Origin: Prevotella sp.
GTDB lineage: Bacteria > Bacteroidota > Bacteroidia > Bacteroidales > Bacteroidaceae
Assembly: GCA_016284635.1 (NCBI GenBank)
Contig: JAEEPF010000007.1
Span: forward strand, 1-46,417
Length of the DNA stretch: 46,417 bases
Direction of reading: 5' to 3'
Under the pieces are notes generated by a model that made no database searches, was not told the origin of the DNA, and worked only from the letters and a program-made list of their open reading frames with translations. A program made the position numbers and the translations under genes. This document shows positions 35,465 to 45,379 of this stretch, in pieces. Positions within the stretch are counted from its first letter, which is position 1. Every line of letters starts with the position of its first letter.

Positions 35465-37408
35465 ATGATCAACATTACTTTTCCAGACGGATCTGTTCGT
35501 TCGTATGAGCAGGGCGTGACTGGCTATCAGATTGCAGAGAGCATCTCTCCGGCTCTCGCACGCAGCGTTCTCTGCTGTGGAGTAAACGGTGAGACAGTAG
35601 AGCTGAACCGTCCTATCAATGAGGACGCTACCATCGCGCTCTACAAGTGGGAAGACGAGCAGGGTAAGCATACCTTCTGGCACACCTCTGCACACCTCTT
35701 GGCAGAGGCTTTGAAGGAGTTGTATCCTGGCATTCAGTTCGGTTTTGGACCTGCCGTCGAGAATGGATTCTTCTATGATGTGCTGCTGAAAGACGGCGAG
35801 AGCATCAAGGAGAGCGACTTCCCCAAGATTGAAGAGAAGATGAAGGAACTGGCTTCCAAGAAAGAGCCTGTTGTTCGTCGTGAGGTGCCCAAGGCCGAGG
35901 CTCTGAAGGAGTTTGCTGCCGATGGTCAGACCTACAAGTGCGAGCACATTGAGCAGGACCTTGAGGACGGTTCTATCACCACCTATACACAGGGCCGCTT
36001 CACCGACCTCTGCCGTGGTCCGCACCTTGTGGACACTGGTGAGATCAAGGCCATCAAACTGACCTCCGTCGCTGGTGCTTTCTGGCGTGGCGATGCTACC
36101 CGTGAGCAGATGCAGCGTCTCTACGGTATCACCTTCCCCAAGAAGAAGATGCTTGATGAGTATCTCGTGATGCTTGAGGAGGCCAAGAAGCGCGACCATC
36201 GTAAGATCGGTAAGGAGATGGAGCTGTTCATGTTTTCTGAGAAGGTTGGCAAGGGACTTCCTATCTGGCTGCCGAAAGGCACTGATCTCCGTCTGCGTCT
36301 TCAGGATCACCTGCGTAAGGTGCAGAAGCGTTATGGCTATCAGGAGGTCATCACGCCGCATATCGGTGGTAAGAGCCTCTATGTCACCTCCGGCCACTAT
36401 GCTCACTATGGTCAGGACTCCTTCCGTCCCATCACTACACCTGAGGAGGGCGAGGAGTATATGCTGAAACCCATGAACTGTCCTCACCACTGTGAGATCT
36501 TCGCCTGGAAGCCCCGTTCATACAAGGATCTGCCCCTGCGTATCGCAGAGTTTGGTACGGTCTATCGTTATGAGCAGAGCGGTGAGTTGCACGGACTGAC
36601 TCGTGTGCGTTCGTTCACTCAGGACGATGCCCACCTCTTCTGCCGTCCTGACCAGGTGAAACAGGAGTTCCTCAATGTGATGGATATCATCGGTGTGGTT
36701 CTGACAGCCTTCGGTTTCAACTTTGAGGCACAGATCTCCCTGCGTGATCCAGATAACCATGAGAAGTACGTAGGTACCGACGAAGACTGGGCACTGGCTG
36801 AGAAGGCCATTGTCGAGGCTTGTGAGGAGAAGGGCCTCAATGCCAAGGTGGAATATGGCGAGGCAGCCTTCTATGGTCCTAAGCTTGACTTTATGATTAA
36901 GGATGCCATCGGCCGTCGCTGGCAGCTGGGTACTATCCAGGTGGACTACAACCTGCCCAAGCGCTTCCAGTTGGAATACACCGACGAGGACAACACGAAG
37001 AAAACACCTGTGATGATTCACCGTGCTCCCTTCGGTTCTCTTGAGCGTTTCACCGCCGTGCTCATCGAGCACACCAGCGGTCACTTCCCCCTCTGGCTTA
37101 CACCTGAGCAGGTGGCCATCCTCCCGCTGTCGGAGAAATACAACGACTATGCCCAGGAGGTCTGCAAGAAGTTCAGCGAGGGTGGGGTACGTGCCACCAT
37201 TGACCTGCGTAACGAGAAGCTGGGCCGTAAGATTCGCGACAATGAGTTGAAGCGCATCCCCTACATGGTCATCGTCGGCGAGAAGGAAGCCGCAGATGGT
37301 ACTGTAGCTGTCCGTCCTCAGGGTGGCGGTGAGCAGAGCGTCAAGACCATCCAAGAGTTCATCGACGAGGTGAATGCTCAGGTGGCAGAAATGACCAAGG
37401 ACTTCTAA
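35465..37408 (+). CDS. thrS: threonyl-tRNA synthetase
   Basis: TGS domain, [39 protein letters not shown]. Confidence 0.96.
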   Translation: MINITFPDGSVRSYEQGVTGYQIAESISPALARSVLCCGVNGETVELNRPINEDATIALYKWEDEQGKHTFWHTSAHLLAEALKELYPGIQFGFGPAVENGFFYDVLLKDGESIKESDFPKIEEKMKELASKKEPVVRREVPKAEALKEFAADGQTYKCEHIEQDLEDGSITTYTQGRFTDLCRGPHLVDTGEIKAIKLTSVAGAFWRGDATREQMQRLYGITFPKKKMLDEYLVMLEEAKKRDHRKIGKEMELFMFSEKVGKGLPIWLPKGTDLRLRLQDHLRKVQKRYGYQEVITPHIGGKSLYVTSGHYAHYGQDSFRPITTPEEGEEYMLKPMNCPHHCEIFAWKPRSYKDLPLRIAEFGTVYRYEQSGELHGLTRVRSFTQDDAHLFCRPDQVKQEFLNVMDIIGVVLTAFGFNFEAQISLRDPDNHEKYVGTDEDWALAEKAIVEACEEKGLNAKVEYGEAAFYGPKLDFMIKDAIGRRWQLGTIQVDYNLPKRFQLEYTDEDNTKKTPVMIHRAPFGSLERFTAVLIEHTSGHFPLWLTPEQVAILPLSEKYNDYAQEVCKKFSEGGVRATIDLRNEKLGRKIRDNELKRIPYMVIVGEKEAADGTVAVRPQGGGEQSVKTIQEFIDEVNAQVAEMTKDF

Positions 37409-37417
37409 GTAATATTT

Positions 37418-37514
37418 GAAACAAATTGCCATAATTACTCATAATTTTATCATAATAAAACGTCAAAATAATGATTATTATGGATAATTAGGGTTTATTA
37501 TGGCAATTTGTTTC
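37418..37514. repeat. long inverted repeat in thrS-infC intergenic region
   Basis: GAAACAAATTGCCATAAT / ATTATGGCAATTTGTTTC perfect 18-bp ends, internal CATAAT units. Confidence 0.92.
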
Positions 37515-37566
37515 TGAAAAATATAAAAAAGGAACAAAATTATTTGGCTAATTCGCTGAAAGTTAG

Positions 37567-37575
37567 TACCTTTGC
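37567..37575 (+). promoter_or_regulatory. -7 box (TACCTTTGC) upstream of infC
   Basis: TAnnTTTGC about 20 nt after TTTG. Confidence 0.65.
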
Positions 37576-37596
37576 AGCCGATTTCTTAAAAAGCAG

Positions 37597-38313
37597 TTGA
37601 TGAAGAATGACAATTTGAAGAATCAGTACCGTATCAACGAACAGATACGTGTGCGTGAAGTTCGCATAGTGGGTGACAATGGAAGCACAGTTGTTCCAAC
37701 CCGCGATGCATTGAACATGGCCCGCGAGCAGGGTGTCGATCTCGTAGAGATTTCGCCCAATGCCAATCCGCCCGTTTGCCGTCTCATCGACTACTCCAAG
37801 TTCCTCTACCAGCAGAAGAAGCGCCAGAAGGAAATGAAGGCCAAGCAGGTGAAGGTCGAGGTGAAGGAGATCAGGTTCGGCCCCCAGACCGATGAGCACG
37901 ACTATCAGTTTAAGCTCAAGCATGCGAAGGAGTTCCTTGAGGAGGGAAATAAGGTACGTGCCTATGTATTCTTCCGCGGACGCTCCATCCTGTTCAAGGA
38001 ACAGGGCGAAGTGTTGCTGCTCCGTTTTGCCAACGATCTGGAGGAAGTGGGAAAGGTAGAGTCCATGCCGTCGCTTGAAGGTAAGAAGATGTTCCTCTAT
38101 CTCGCTCCTAAGAAGGCCGGAACCAAGAAGCAGAGTCAGCAGGCCCGCGACCGTGTGGCAGCAGAGGCTGAAGCCCGCGAAGCCAAGAAAGCCCAGCAGG
38201 CTCCCCAGGCAGAACCGGATACAGAGATGCCCGCCAATGGTGGTCTTCTCGCCAATGCCAAGATTTCCGCTGACGCTCTGAAGAAGCTGACAGAGACAGA
38301 AACTGAGGATTAA
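37597..38313 (+). CDS. infC: translation initiation factor IF-3
   Basis: [44 protein letters not shown]; followed by rpmI-rplT. Confidence 0.95.
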   Translation: MMKNDNLKNQYRINEQIRVREVRIVGDNGSTVVPTRDALNMAREQGVDLVEISPNANPPVCRLIDYSKFLYQQKKRQKEMKAKQVKVEVKEIRFGPQTDEHDYQFKLKHAKEFLEEGNKVRAYVFFRGRSILFKEQGEVLLLRFANDLEEVGKVESMPSLEGKKMFLYLAPKKAGTKKQSQQARDRVAAEAEAREAKKAQQAPQAEPDTEMPANGGLLANAKISADALKKLTETETED

Positions 38314-38416
38314 GTCCTGAAGTCCTGTAGTCTGCTGCAAAAAAGAAAAAAACAGGTGGCGCGCCCGGTATATGCGTAGCTGCCGATTATTAATAACAAT
38401 TTAAATTTTAAAAACA

Positions 38417-38614
38417 ATGCCAAAAGTAAAGACAAATTCCGGTGCCAAGAAGAGATTCTCATTCACCGGTACAGGTAAGGTTAAGAGACGTCACGCTTAC
38501 CACAGCCACATTCTCACGAAGAAGACCAAGAAGCAGAAGCGCAACTTGGTTGGTACAACTATCGTTGATGATTCCAACATGAAGCAGGTACGTGACCTGT
38601 TGTGTCTCCGTTAA
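38417..38614 (+). CDS. rpmI: 50S ribosomal protein L35
   Basis: [37 protein letters not shown]. Confidence 0.96.
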   Translation: MPKVKTNSGAKKRFSFTGTGKVKRRHAYHSHILTKKTKKQKRNLVGTTIVDDSNMKQVRDLLCLR

Positions 38615-38646
38615 TCCTATTGTCGAACATTTAAAAGAAGAAAACT

Positions 38647-38991
38647 ATGCCAAGATCAGTTAATCACGTTGCATCAAGAGCAAAGCGTAAGAGAATTTTG
38701 AAGCTTACCCGCGGCTACTTCGGAGCCCGCAAGAATGTTTGGACAGTAGCAAAGAATACCTGGGAGAAAGGTCTGACCTATGCCTATCGTGACCGCCGTA
38801 ACAAGAAGCGTAACTTCCGCAGCCTGTGGATCCAGCGTATCAATGCTGCCGCTCGTTTGGAAGGCATGAGTTACAGTGTCCTCATGGGCAAGCTCGCCAA
38901 GGCTGGTATCGAGATCAACCGCAAGGTGCTCGCCGACCTCGCCATGAACAATCCCGAAGCCTTCAAGGCCATCGTGGAAAAGGTGAAGTAA
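38647..38991 (+). CDS. rplT: 50S ribosomal protein L20
   Basis: [36 protein letters not shown]. Confidence 0.96.
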   Translation: MPRSVNHVASRAKRKRILKLTRGYFGARKNVWTVAKNTWEKGLTYAYRDRRNKKRNFRSLWIQRINAAARLEGMSYSVLMGKLAKAGIEINRKVLADLAMNNPEAFKAIVEKVK

Positions 38992-39020
38992 ATCACAGAC
39001 TTTTCGTCGTAATAAAAATT

Positions 39021-39051
39021 GAGCCCCTCATCGCTGAGAGGCTCTTTTTTT
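39021..39051 (+). terminator. rho-independent terminator downstream of rplT
   Basis: GAGCCCCTCA TCGC TGAGAGGCTC TTTTTTT. Confidence 0.8.
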
Positions 39052-39065
39052 CATGTTGTTTTTGG

Positions 39066-39139
<74 letters not shown>

Positions 39140-39199
39140 GACCTTATTGCAGAGATTTGCGGGTGCAAAGGTAGGCATTTTTTCGCGATTGTGCAAATT

Positions 39200-40057
39200 T
39201 TAAACTGAAAATCTGATGTATGTGCGGTCATCAAACGAGTTATTGCCCGGCGTGAAGCCTTTGGTGGCCTTGAAATCGCCGATGTTAAGGGGATCGTTGC
39301 GGCGCTGTTCGTCGAGACGTGCTTCAGACTCCGCGAGGGTTGGACAGAGGAAGGGATAGCCGTCTGAAGCGAGGACAATCTCCCAGGGACGGAAGTCGAG
39401 AGCGATGACGGACACCCGTGTCTCAGGTATGGGGAAACCGTCGATGACGGCGTAGGTCTTGTTTTGCTGCTGCATCTCACGAAGCATCTCCGGGATGATG
39501 GCAGCACGGGCCTGATCGTCAGCGAGAATCTCGTTGGGCGTCTTGCCTGCTGCCAGCAGTTCCTGCACCTTGGCGGCACGCATCTCTGCAAGCCGTTGTT
39601 CGTAGGGCTTGGGGTTCTCGCAGAGTTCACCACCCACGAGACACTGACAGTCGCCTACGAGCCAGATTTCACGACGGCGGTTGGAGTAGATGACGGCGGA
39701 GGCACAGAGGCGTTCTTCGGGGTGGGATGAGAGATGGAGTAGAGGGGGATCAGACCACCCCTGACCCCTCCTACTCAGGAGGGGAAAAAGATACCAAGAG
39801 GGAGTGTAGACGGCGCGGATGGCTCGGGTGGCGGCGAGACAGAACTGATGACAGGAAGTTTCGGGGGCCATCTTACGGATGACTTGACTGACGACGGTCA
39901 TCGCATAGCGGCCGTTCGACATACGGGAACTCCATTGGTGCTTGGCCTTCGAGGTGGAGCCGTCGATAACAGCGATGAAGTCATTTGTGACGACGATTCC
40001 GTCCTCGCTTTTCTTTTGAGGATTCTTCGGTATGAGACTTTGTTCGATGATTTTCAT
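39200..40057 (-). CDS. PP2C-like protein (uncharacterised), with palindromic-element-derived insert
   Basis: MKIIEQSLIPKNPQKKSEDGIVVTNDFIAVIDGSTSK..., RVSVIALDFRPWEIVLASDGYPFL, NNSFDDRTYIRF. Confidence 0.65.
   Translation of the reverse strand: MKIIEQSLIPKNPQKKSEDGIVVTNDFIAVIDGSTSKAKHQWSSRMSNGRYAMTVVSQVIRKMAPETSCHQFCLAATRAIRAVYTPSWYLFPLLSRRGQGWSDPPLLHLSSHPEERLCASAVIYSNRRREIWLVGDCQCLVGGELCENPKPYEQRLAEMRAAKVQELLAAGKTPNEILADDQARAAIIPEMLREMQQQNKTYAVIDGFPIPETRVSVIALDFRPWEIVLASDGYPFLCPTLAESEARLDEQRRNDPLNIGDFKATKGFTPGNNSFDDRTYIRFSV
39748..39786. repeat. partial CCCCTCC/GTCTGA palindromic element copy 5, inside a CDS
   Basis: TCAGACCACCCCTGACCCCTCCTACTCAGGAGGGG. Confidence 0.75.
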
Positions 40058-41942
40058 TTGTAGAGTGAGAAGTGGAGGTATAGAGCCGTGGTATGAGGTC
40101 AGGCCGTCCGATGCGGCGGAGGCTCTGTTCAATAATACGTCGTTTCTCAGGCTTATACCAGAAGAAATACTGCCGCTGGGCGAGTTTTTCTTTCTGACTT
40201 TTCGCAGAAAAGACAGGTTCGAGCGTATAGGGGTCGTAGCCGGTGTACCAAGTCTCGGTGGCTATGGTCATCGGGGTTGGCGTAAAGTCTTGAACCTGTT
40301 CGAGGTGGAAGTCGAGGCCCTTGGTGATGACGGCGAGTTCGGCCATATCTTCCTCATGGCAGCCAGGATGGGAGGAGATGAAGTAGGGGATGATCTGCTG
40401 GTGCAGGTTCTCTTCGCGGTTGATACGGTCGAAGATGCGTTTGAAGGCATAGAACTGCTGGAACGAGGGCTTGCGCATGAGGTGGAGCACACGGTCGGAG
40501 GTATGCTCTGGGGCCACCTTCAGACGGCCAGAGACATGACGGGTAATAAGTTCACGGGTGTATTCCTCGGCAGATCGATTCGCGGCCTCGTCCTTACCTT
40601 TATATAATAACAGGTCGTAACGCACACCGCTGCCGATGAAGCTGCTCTTGATGCCTGGGAGGGCATCGACGGCGTGATAGATGTCGAGAAGCTTCGAGTG
40701 GTCGGTGTTAAGATTAGGACAGATCTGCGGATGGATGCAACTGGGACGCTTGCATTTCTCACAGGCGTTATGGTTACGGCCATGCATGCCGTACATGTTG
40801 GCAGAGGGTCCGCCAAGGTCGGAGAGGTAGCCTTTGAAGTCGGGCATCTCAATGACTTGCTTCACCTCTTTCAAGATACTCTCCTTGGAGCGGCAGGCGA
40901 TGAACTTCCCCTGATGGGCGGAGATGGTGCAGAAGGCACATCCTCCGAAGCATCCGCGATGGATGTTGACCGAATGTTTGATCATGTCGTAGGCGGGGAT
41001 GTGCTTGCCTTTGTACTTCGGATGGGGCTGACGGGTGTAGGGCAGGTCGAAGGAGGCGTCGAGCTCCTCGGTGGTCATCGGCGGGTATGGGGGATTGACA
41101 ACGACCATCACGTTACCCACCCTCTGAATCAATCGCTGGGCATGGATCATGTTCGACTGCTCCTCGATGTGGCGGAAATTCTCTGCCTGGGCACGTTTGT
41201 TGCGGAGGCACTCCTCGTGACTGTGGAGCACGATGTCATCAGGCGTGGGCTGGACGTCGGCAGAGAGATAGACCGTCTGCGGAATGTCGTGGGGAATTTG
41301 CATCGGGCTGACACGGACTGGCTCGGACTCAGATAGTCCGTGGAAGTCCGTGTCAGTCCGATGCTCAAATTGCTCACTGAGACGGCGGGCGAGTTCGAGG
41401 GTCGGCTTCTCGCCCATGCCGTAGGTGATCATGTCTGCACCTGAGTCGCAAAGAATACAAGGACGGAGCTGGTCTTGCCAGTAGTCATAATGCGTGAGGC
41501 GTCGCAGGGAGGCCTCTATGCCGCCAAGGATGACGGGCACGTCGGGATAAAGCTGCTTGAGAATCTTCGTGTAGACAATGGTGGGGTATTCCGGACGCAT
41601 GTCATGACGACCGTCAGGTGAGTAGGCATCCTCGGAGCGCAGACGACGGTTGGCAGTGTACTTGTTCACCATCGAGTCCATACAGCCGGGTGAGATGCCG
41701 AAGAAGAGTCGGGGACGCCCGAGTTTCTTGAAGTCGCGGAAGTCACCGTGCCAGTCTGGCTGCGGGACGATGGCCACGCGGTAGCCTGCTGCCTCGAGCG
41801 TTCGTCCGATGACGGCTGCACCAAACGAAGGATGGTCCACGTAGGCATCACCCGAGAACAGGATGACATCGAGTTCATCCCATCCCCTGAGTTTCAACTC
41901 CTTCTTCGTCGTCGGCAGAAAGTCCGTCAGCCTATAATCCAT
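39981..41942 (-). CDS. ygiQ: YgiQ family radical SAM protein
   Basis: FLPTTKKELKLRGWDELDVILFSGDAYVDHPSFG, HRGCFGGCAFCTISAHQGKFI, SSHPGCHEEDM. Confidence 0.92.
   Translation of the reverse strand: MDYRLTDFLPTTKKELKLRGWDELDVILFSGDAYVDHPSFGAAVIGRTLEAAGYRVAIVPQPDWHGDFRDFKKLGRPRLFFGISPGCMDSMVNKYTANRRLRSEDAYSPDGRHDMRPEYPTIVYTKILKQLYPDVPVILGGIEASLRRLTHYDYWQDQLRPCILCDSGADMITYGMGEKPTLELARRLSEQFEHRTDTDFHGLSESEPVRVSPMQIPHDIPQTVYLSADVQPTPDDIVLHSHEECLRNKRAQAENFRHIEEQSNMIHAQRLIQRVGNVMVVVNPPYPPMTTEELDASFDLPYTRQPHPKYKGKHIPAYDMIKHSVNIHRGCFGGCAFCTISAHQGKFIACRSKESILKEVKQVIEMPDFKGYLSDLGGPSANMYGMHGRNHNACEKCKRPSCIHPQICPNLNTDHSKLLDIYHAVDALPGIKSSFIGSGVRYDLLLYKGKDEAANRSAEEYTRELITRHVSGRLKVAPEHTSDRVLHLMRKPSFQQFYAFKRIFDRINREENLHQQIIPYFISSHPGCHEEDMAELAVITKGLDFHLEQVQDFTPTPMTIATETWYTGYDPYTLEPVFSAKSQKEKLAQRQYFFWYKPEKRRIIEQSLRRIGRPDLIPRLYTSTSHSTNENHRTKSHTEESSKEKRGRNRRHK
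41305..41362. repeat. inverted AGTCCGTG/CACGGACT repeat inside ygiQ
   Basis: CGGGCTGACACGGACTGG..AGTCCGTGGAAGTCCGTGTCAGTCCG. Confidence 0.85.
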
Positions 41943-41948
41943 GCTTCT

Positions 41949-42092
41949 TGAAGTTAAAGGGAAGTTAAAGGGAAGTTAAAGAGAATTGAAGAGACAATAC
42001 TTTTGCCCTTGATGAAGTAGCATGACATATGTCCTTTTAACTTCCAAGCGAAGCTATAACTTCCCTTTAACTTCCTTTTCATTTCTTCAATT
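41949..42092. repeat. inverted pair of GGAAGTTAAA arrays upstream of ygiQ
   Basis: GAAGTTAAAGGGAAGTTAAAGGGAAGTTAAAG and TTAACTTCC...TATAACTTCCCTTTAACTTCC. Confidence 0.88.
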
Positions 42093-42431
42093 AAATGGGG
42101 TTCCCTGAATGGCCCGGGTGGTGGAGCCGAGGTTGTCGTTGCCCTTGTCCTTCCAGTTGATGTACAACAGCACGAGCTGTTGCAGACCGAAGGCTTTCAT
42201 GTTTGGGTGATAGATGACGTCGAGGCAGAGGTCGAGCAGGTCTTTGTCGAGTCCTGCCTGTGCTTCGAGTAGTGCGCGCACGTTCAGTTTCAGTTTGTCT
42301 AACACCTGCTCGTCTACGTAACCGTTGGAATCAATGAGGTCGCGCAGCAGCTGATACTTCTCGATGGTCTGGAGGTGTACCTCCTGAATCTCGATACTCC
42401 GGGTACCTGAGGAATTGGTCTGAATCTTCAT
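42087..42431 (-). CDS. conserved protein of unknown function
   Basis: 114-aa ORF, coherent composition, codirectional with neighbours. Confidence 0.55.
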   Translation of the reverse strand: MKIQTNSSGTRSIEIQEVHLQTIEKYQLLRDLIDSNGYVDEQVLDKLKLNVRALLEAQAGLDKDLLDLCLDVIYHPNMKAFGLQQLVLLYINWKDKGNDNLGSTTRAIQGTPFN

Positions 42432-42478
42432 GTTAAATTGATTTTTGGTTGTTAATTATATAATTAATGATTGATTAT

Positions 42479-45379
42479 CTACGGTAACAGGAACTTTAGG
42501 ATACCCCGCATGAGGGCAAAGCGCACATACTCCTCCTTGATGCACTCGAAGGGGAAGCCGAGGGTCATGGCCTTGTAGTCTGTGCCGTTGTAGGCGACGC
42601 AGGCACTCTGCTGGTCGGCATAGCGCATGGCACAGAAGGCCGGTGCTATCGGCTGGAGCACGTCGGGATGCGTGGCAGCATAGTGTTCCGCATTCAGCTG
42701 ACGGTGGAAGGCGAAGGTGGTGCCGAGGCCGCTGATCGTGTTACGGCGCAGCGTATCGGCATCTGTACCCAGATAGTTGCACTTGAGCACTTCTTCGAGA
42801 TAACGGCGGTCGGCAGGCAGCCTGTTGTCTGCACCGATGTAGGAACCACTTACGAGCAGGGCACCGCCACGTGAGGTGAACAGCTGCAGGTGCTGGCGCA
42901 TCATCGGCGTCAGGGTCTGATAGGGTCGCAGCGAGTGACCGTCTTTCTTTTCGAGGCCGAGGATGAGGTCTATCATATCGTATTTCAGCGGTATGACCTC
43001 GTTGGTCTCGAGAGCCTCTGAGGAACAGCTGACAATACTATACAGTCCGGTATTGGAGATGGCATTGGCATGGGTGCGGATATAGTTGAAGTCATTGCCT
43101 GCGATAAACGTTCCTGCCAGTGTCTCGTCAGTATAGCCGAGTCCGCTGGTGGTCTCCTTGCCCATCGCAGCCTTATTGAAACAGGTCTGATAACCCAGCC
43201 ATCCTGCCGTACGGCCATAGGTTACACCCGCATCGTATTCGAGGTCGAAGCCCTGTTCGGCAGCATTGTCGCGCACGGCGGGCGAGGAGAGCCTGTGGAA
43301 GCCGTTGACGATGAGGATGGTCTTCTCTGCCTGAGGAGCATAATAGCATGACACCACCTCACTGGGGAAGCTCTCGCCACCCTCATTGACGGCTGCCACG
43401 CGGAAGGAGTATTGACGGCCAGGTGAGATGGGAATCTTCACGCTGCTGTGGCCACGGCCTTTGATATACTGTCCGTTGTCGAAGCCGCCTCTACCTGTAG
43501 CCGTATAGACGATAAAGCCGGAAGGCTTGGCTGTGGGTTCGAGGGGGTCCTCAACGGTCGTCCAGTGAACCTCAGCCTCACCCTTATTGGTGAGGACGAC
43601 ATATACGTGGTCTGGGGTGAGGGGGGATACGACGAAGGGCACATGGTGCATGCGGCAGATGTAGCGCAGCAGCGTCTTGTAGATGCTGCGTGCGAGGTTG
43701 AAGCGGAAGTTGGGATCCTGCCCGAAGCGCATGTCGGCGAAGTTCTGGTGCGACATGGTCTCGATGATGGCACTGGGCACCTTCGGCACACGGCTCTCAG
43801 AGTAGTTGCGGTCGAAAAGTTCGCGCCGCTGCCACTCGTGGTAGATAGCCTGCATCTCATTGGGGATGATGGTGAGCAGCTCATCGGCAAGGTCACGTGA
43901 TGCCAGACGGCTGCGGCCAGTGCTGAGGATGCTGTCGTTCATATATGTGGTGCAGACGGCGAGGGTTCCCGTGTGCGTCTTGCCGTCAGCAATATAGCCT
44001 GCGTCGCTATGTACGGCCAGTGTGAGTTCGATGGGCACGTTACGGCCTGTGGTATCGGGCATATAACAGGAACCGCCAGCGAGTTCGTTAGTCATGCAGG
44101 AACGGGCATTGATGTCATCGCCATAGTCATCTTGTCCGTCCTTGGTGCTATAGACGGAATAGGGCATGCCTGCCCACTGGGCATAGTAGCGTGAGCCTTC
44201 AAAACAGCGTGGCAGAAGACTTATTTCCCCCTCGCGGGCGATGTTACCCATACCGCCACCGAAACGCACACCGTCGGCTGTGACGATGCCGTCGCGGTCA
44301 CTGAGGTTGTCGATCACAACACAGTTGCGCTCATTGTTGCCTTCGTCAAACTGGAACGTGCCGAGATACACCCATGTGGAACCACCCATCTGCTGGTTCA
44401 CGCGGAACTCTGTTGGAATGCCCTGATGCCAGACGGTGTAGTGGGCATCGTCGATGCTGCCTTCAACGGTCTGGTAACTCACGTAGACGGCATACTGACC
44501 AGACTCAGGTATGGTCGGATACCAGGTGATGGTGCTCTTCATGCCGTCGTCTTGGACGATATTGGTCTGACGCGCGGTACCAGCCTCAAAGGGATTCTCC
44601 TTTTCCTCATAGCCGCCTTCGTGGAAGGCAAAGCCGGGGATTTTGGTGGGATGCCAGTCGAAGAGGCCTTTGACCTCTTTATAGCGTGATCCGTCAGCAG
44701 ACTTACGGGTATCGTTGTCGATCACGGCCTCATGGTCCTGCCAGTCACGTTCACGGGGAGTGAACACAACGGCACCGGCTTTCTCCAGCATTGGGATGAG
44801 GTAGGGTGTGACGATGGTCTGCGTGAACAGGTCCTCACGGGTACCGAAGAGGGCAGGGCGCTGCCAGCGCCACATGTGGTCCTTGAGACTGTAATAGCGT
44901 CCGTGGCTGGCCCAGACGGAGAGATGACGATTTTGCAGACCGCGTGTAATATTATAAGGTATAGAGGCGTTTCTTACCCATGGGCGACCTGTATAGTCAA
45001 TGTCACCCCACAGACGGCTGGGGTCCTGGTCTTTCTGCAAACGGGTAGGCACCAGCTGACGGATATCCCACCCACCGGTCTTCACAACGAGCTTATAATG
45101 CTTATAGGCGGGGGAGACGATCTTCTTCACTGCGTCGTAGATATCCTCAGCGGACTTGGGGGTGAAGAGCTGTTCGCCAAAGTGTGAGTCGGCACAGACC
45201 TCGACAGTCTTGGTAGTATCATTGACGGTAATGCTTTGCAGGCGTGAGGCCGAACGTACGAGTTGTCCGTAGGGACGGTATGCTCTGAAATAGTTGTCGA
45301 GCGACTTCTTGATGTCCTGTTGTGCGTTAGCAGGGAGTATCAGTAAGGCAGCAAGGGTAATCAGACAAATTCTTTTCAT
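42479..45379 (-). CDS. secreted golvesin C-terminal-like domain / xanthan lyase-type protein with fibronectin III-like region
   Basis: signal peptide MKRICLITLAALLILPANAQ; SVWASHGRYYSLKDHMWRWQRPALFGTREDL; TIPESGQYAVYVSY; IIETMSHQNFADMRFG. Confidence 0.8.
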   Translation of the reverse strand: MKRICLITLAALLILPANAQQDIKKSLDNYFRAYRPYGQLVRSASRLQSITVNDTTKTVEVCADSHFGEQLFTPKSAEDIYDAVKKIVSPAYKHYKLVVKTGGWDIRQLVPTRLQKDQDPSRLWGDIDYTGRPWVRNASIPYNITRGLQNRHLSVWASHGRYYSLKDHMWRWQRPALFGTREDLFTQTIVTPYLIPMLEKAGAVVFTPRERDWQDHEAVIDNDTRKSADGSRYKEVKGLFDWHPTKIPGFAFHEGGYEEKENPFEAGTARQTNIVQDDGMKSTITWYPTIPESGQYAVYVSYQTVEGSIDDAHYTVWHQGIPTEFRVNQQMGGSTWVYLGTFQFDEGNNERNCVVIDNLSDRDGIVTADGVRFGGGMGNIAREGEISLLPRCFEGSRYYAQWAGMPYSVYSTKDGQDDYGDDINARSCMTNELAGGSCYMPDTTGRNVPIELTLAVHSDAGYIADGKTHTGTLAVCTTYMNDSILSTGRSRLASRDLADELLTIIPNEMQAIYHEWQRRELFDRNYSESRVPKVPSAIIETMSHQNFADMRFGQDPNFRFNLARSIYKTLLRYICRMHHVPFVVSPLTPDHVYVVLTNKGEAEVHWTTVEDPLEPTAKPSGFIVYTATGRGGFDNGQYIKGRGHSSVKIPISPGRQYSFRVAAVNEGGESFPSEVVSCYYAPQAEKTILIVNGFHRLSSPAVRDNAAEQGFDLEYDAGVTYGRTAGWLGYQTCFNKAAMGKETTSGLGYTDETLAGTFIAGNDFNYIRTHANAISNTGLYSIVSCSSEALETNEVIPLKYDMIDLILGLEKKDGHSLRPYQTLTPMMRQHLQLFTSRGGALLVSGSYIGADNRLPADRRYLEEVLKCNYLGTDADTLRRNTISGLGTTFAFHRQLNAEHYAATHPDVLQPIAPAFCAMRYADQQSACVAYNGTDYKAMTLGFPFECIKEEYVRFALMRGILKFLLP

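Noticed and set aside
35348-36490. 380-aa minus-strand ORF antisense to thrS
   Set aside because: Shadow ORF of a strongly conserved synthetase gene; L/H-rich, no domain.
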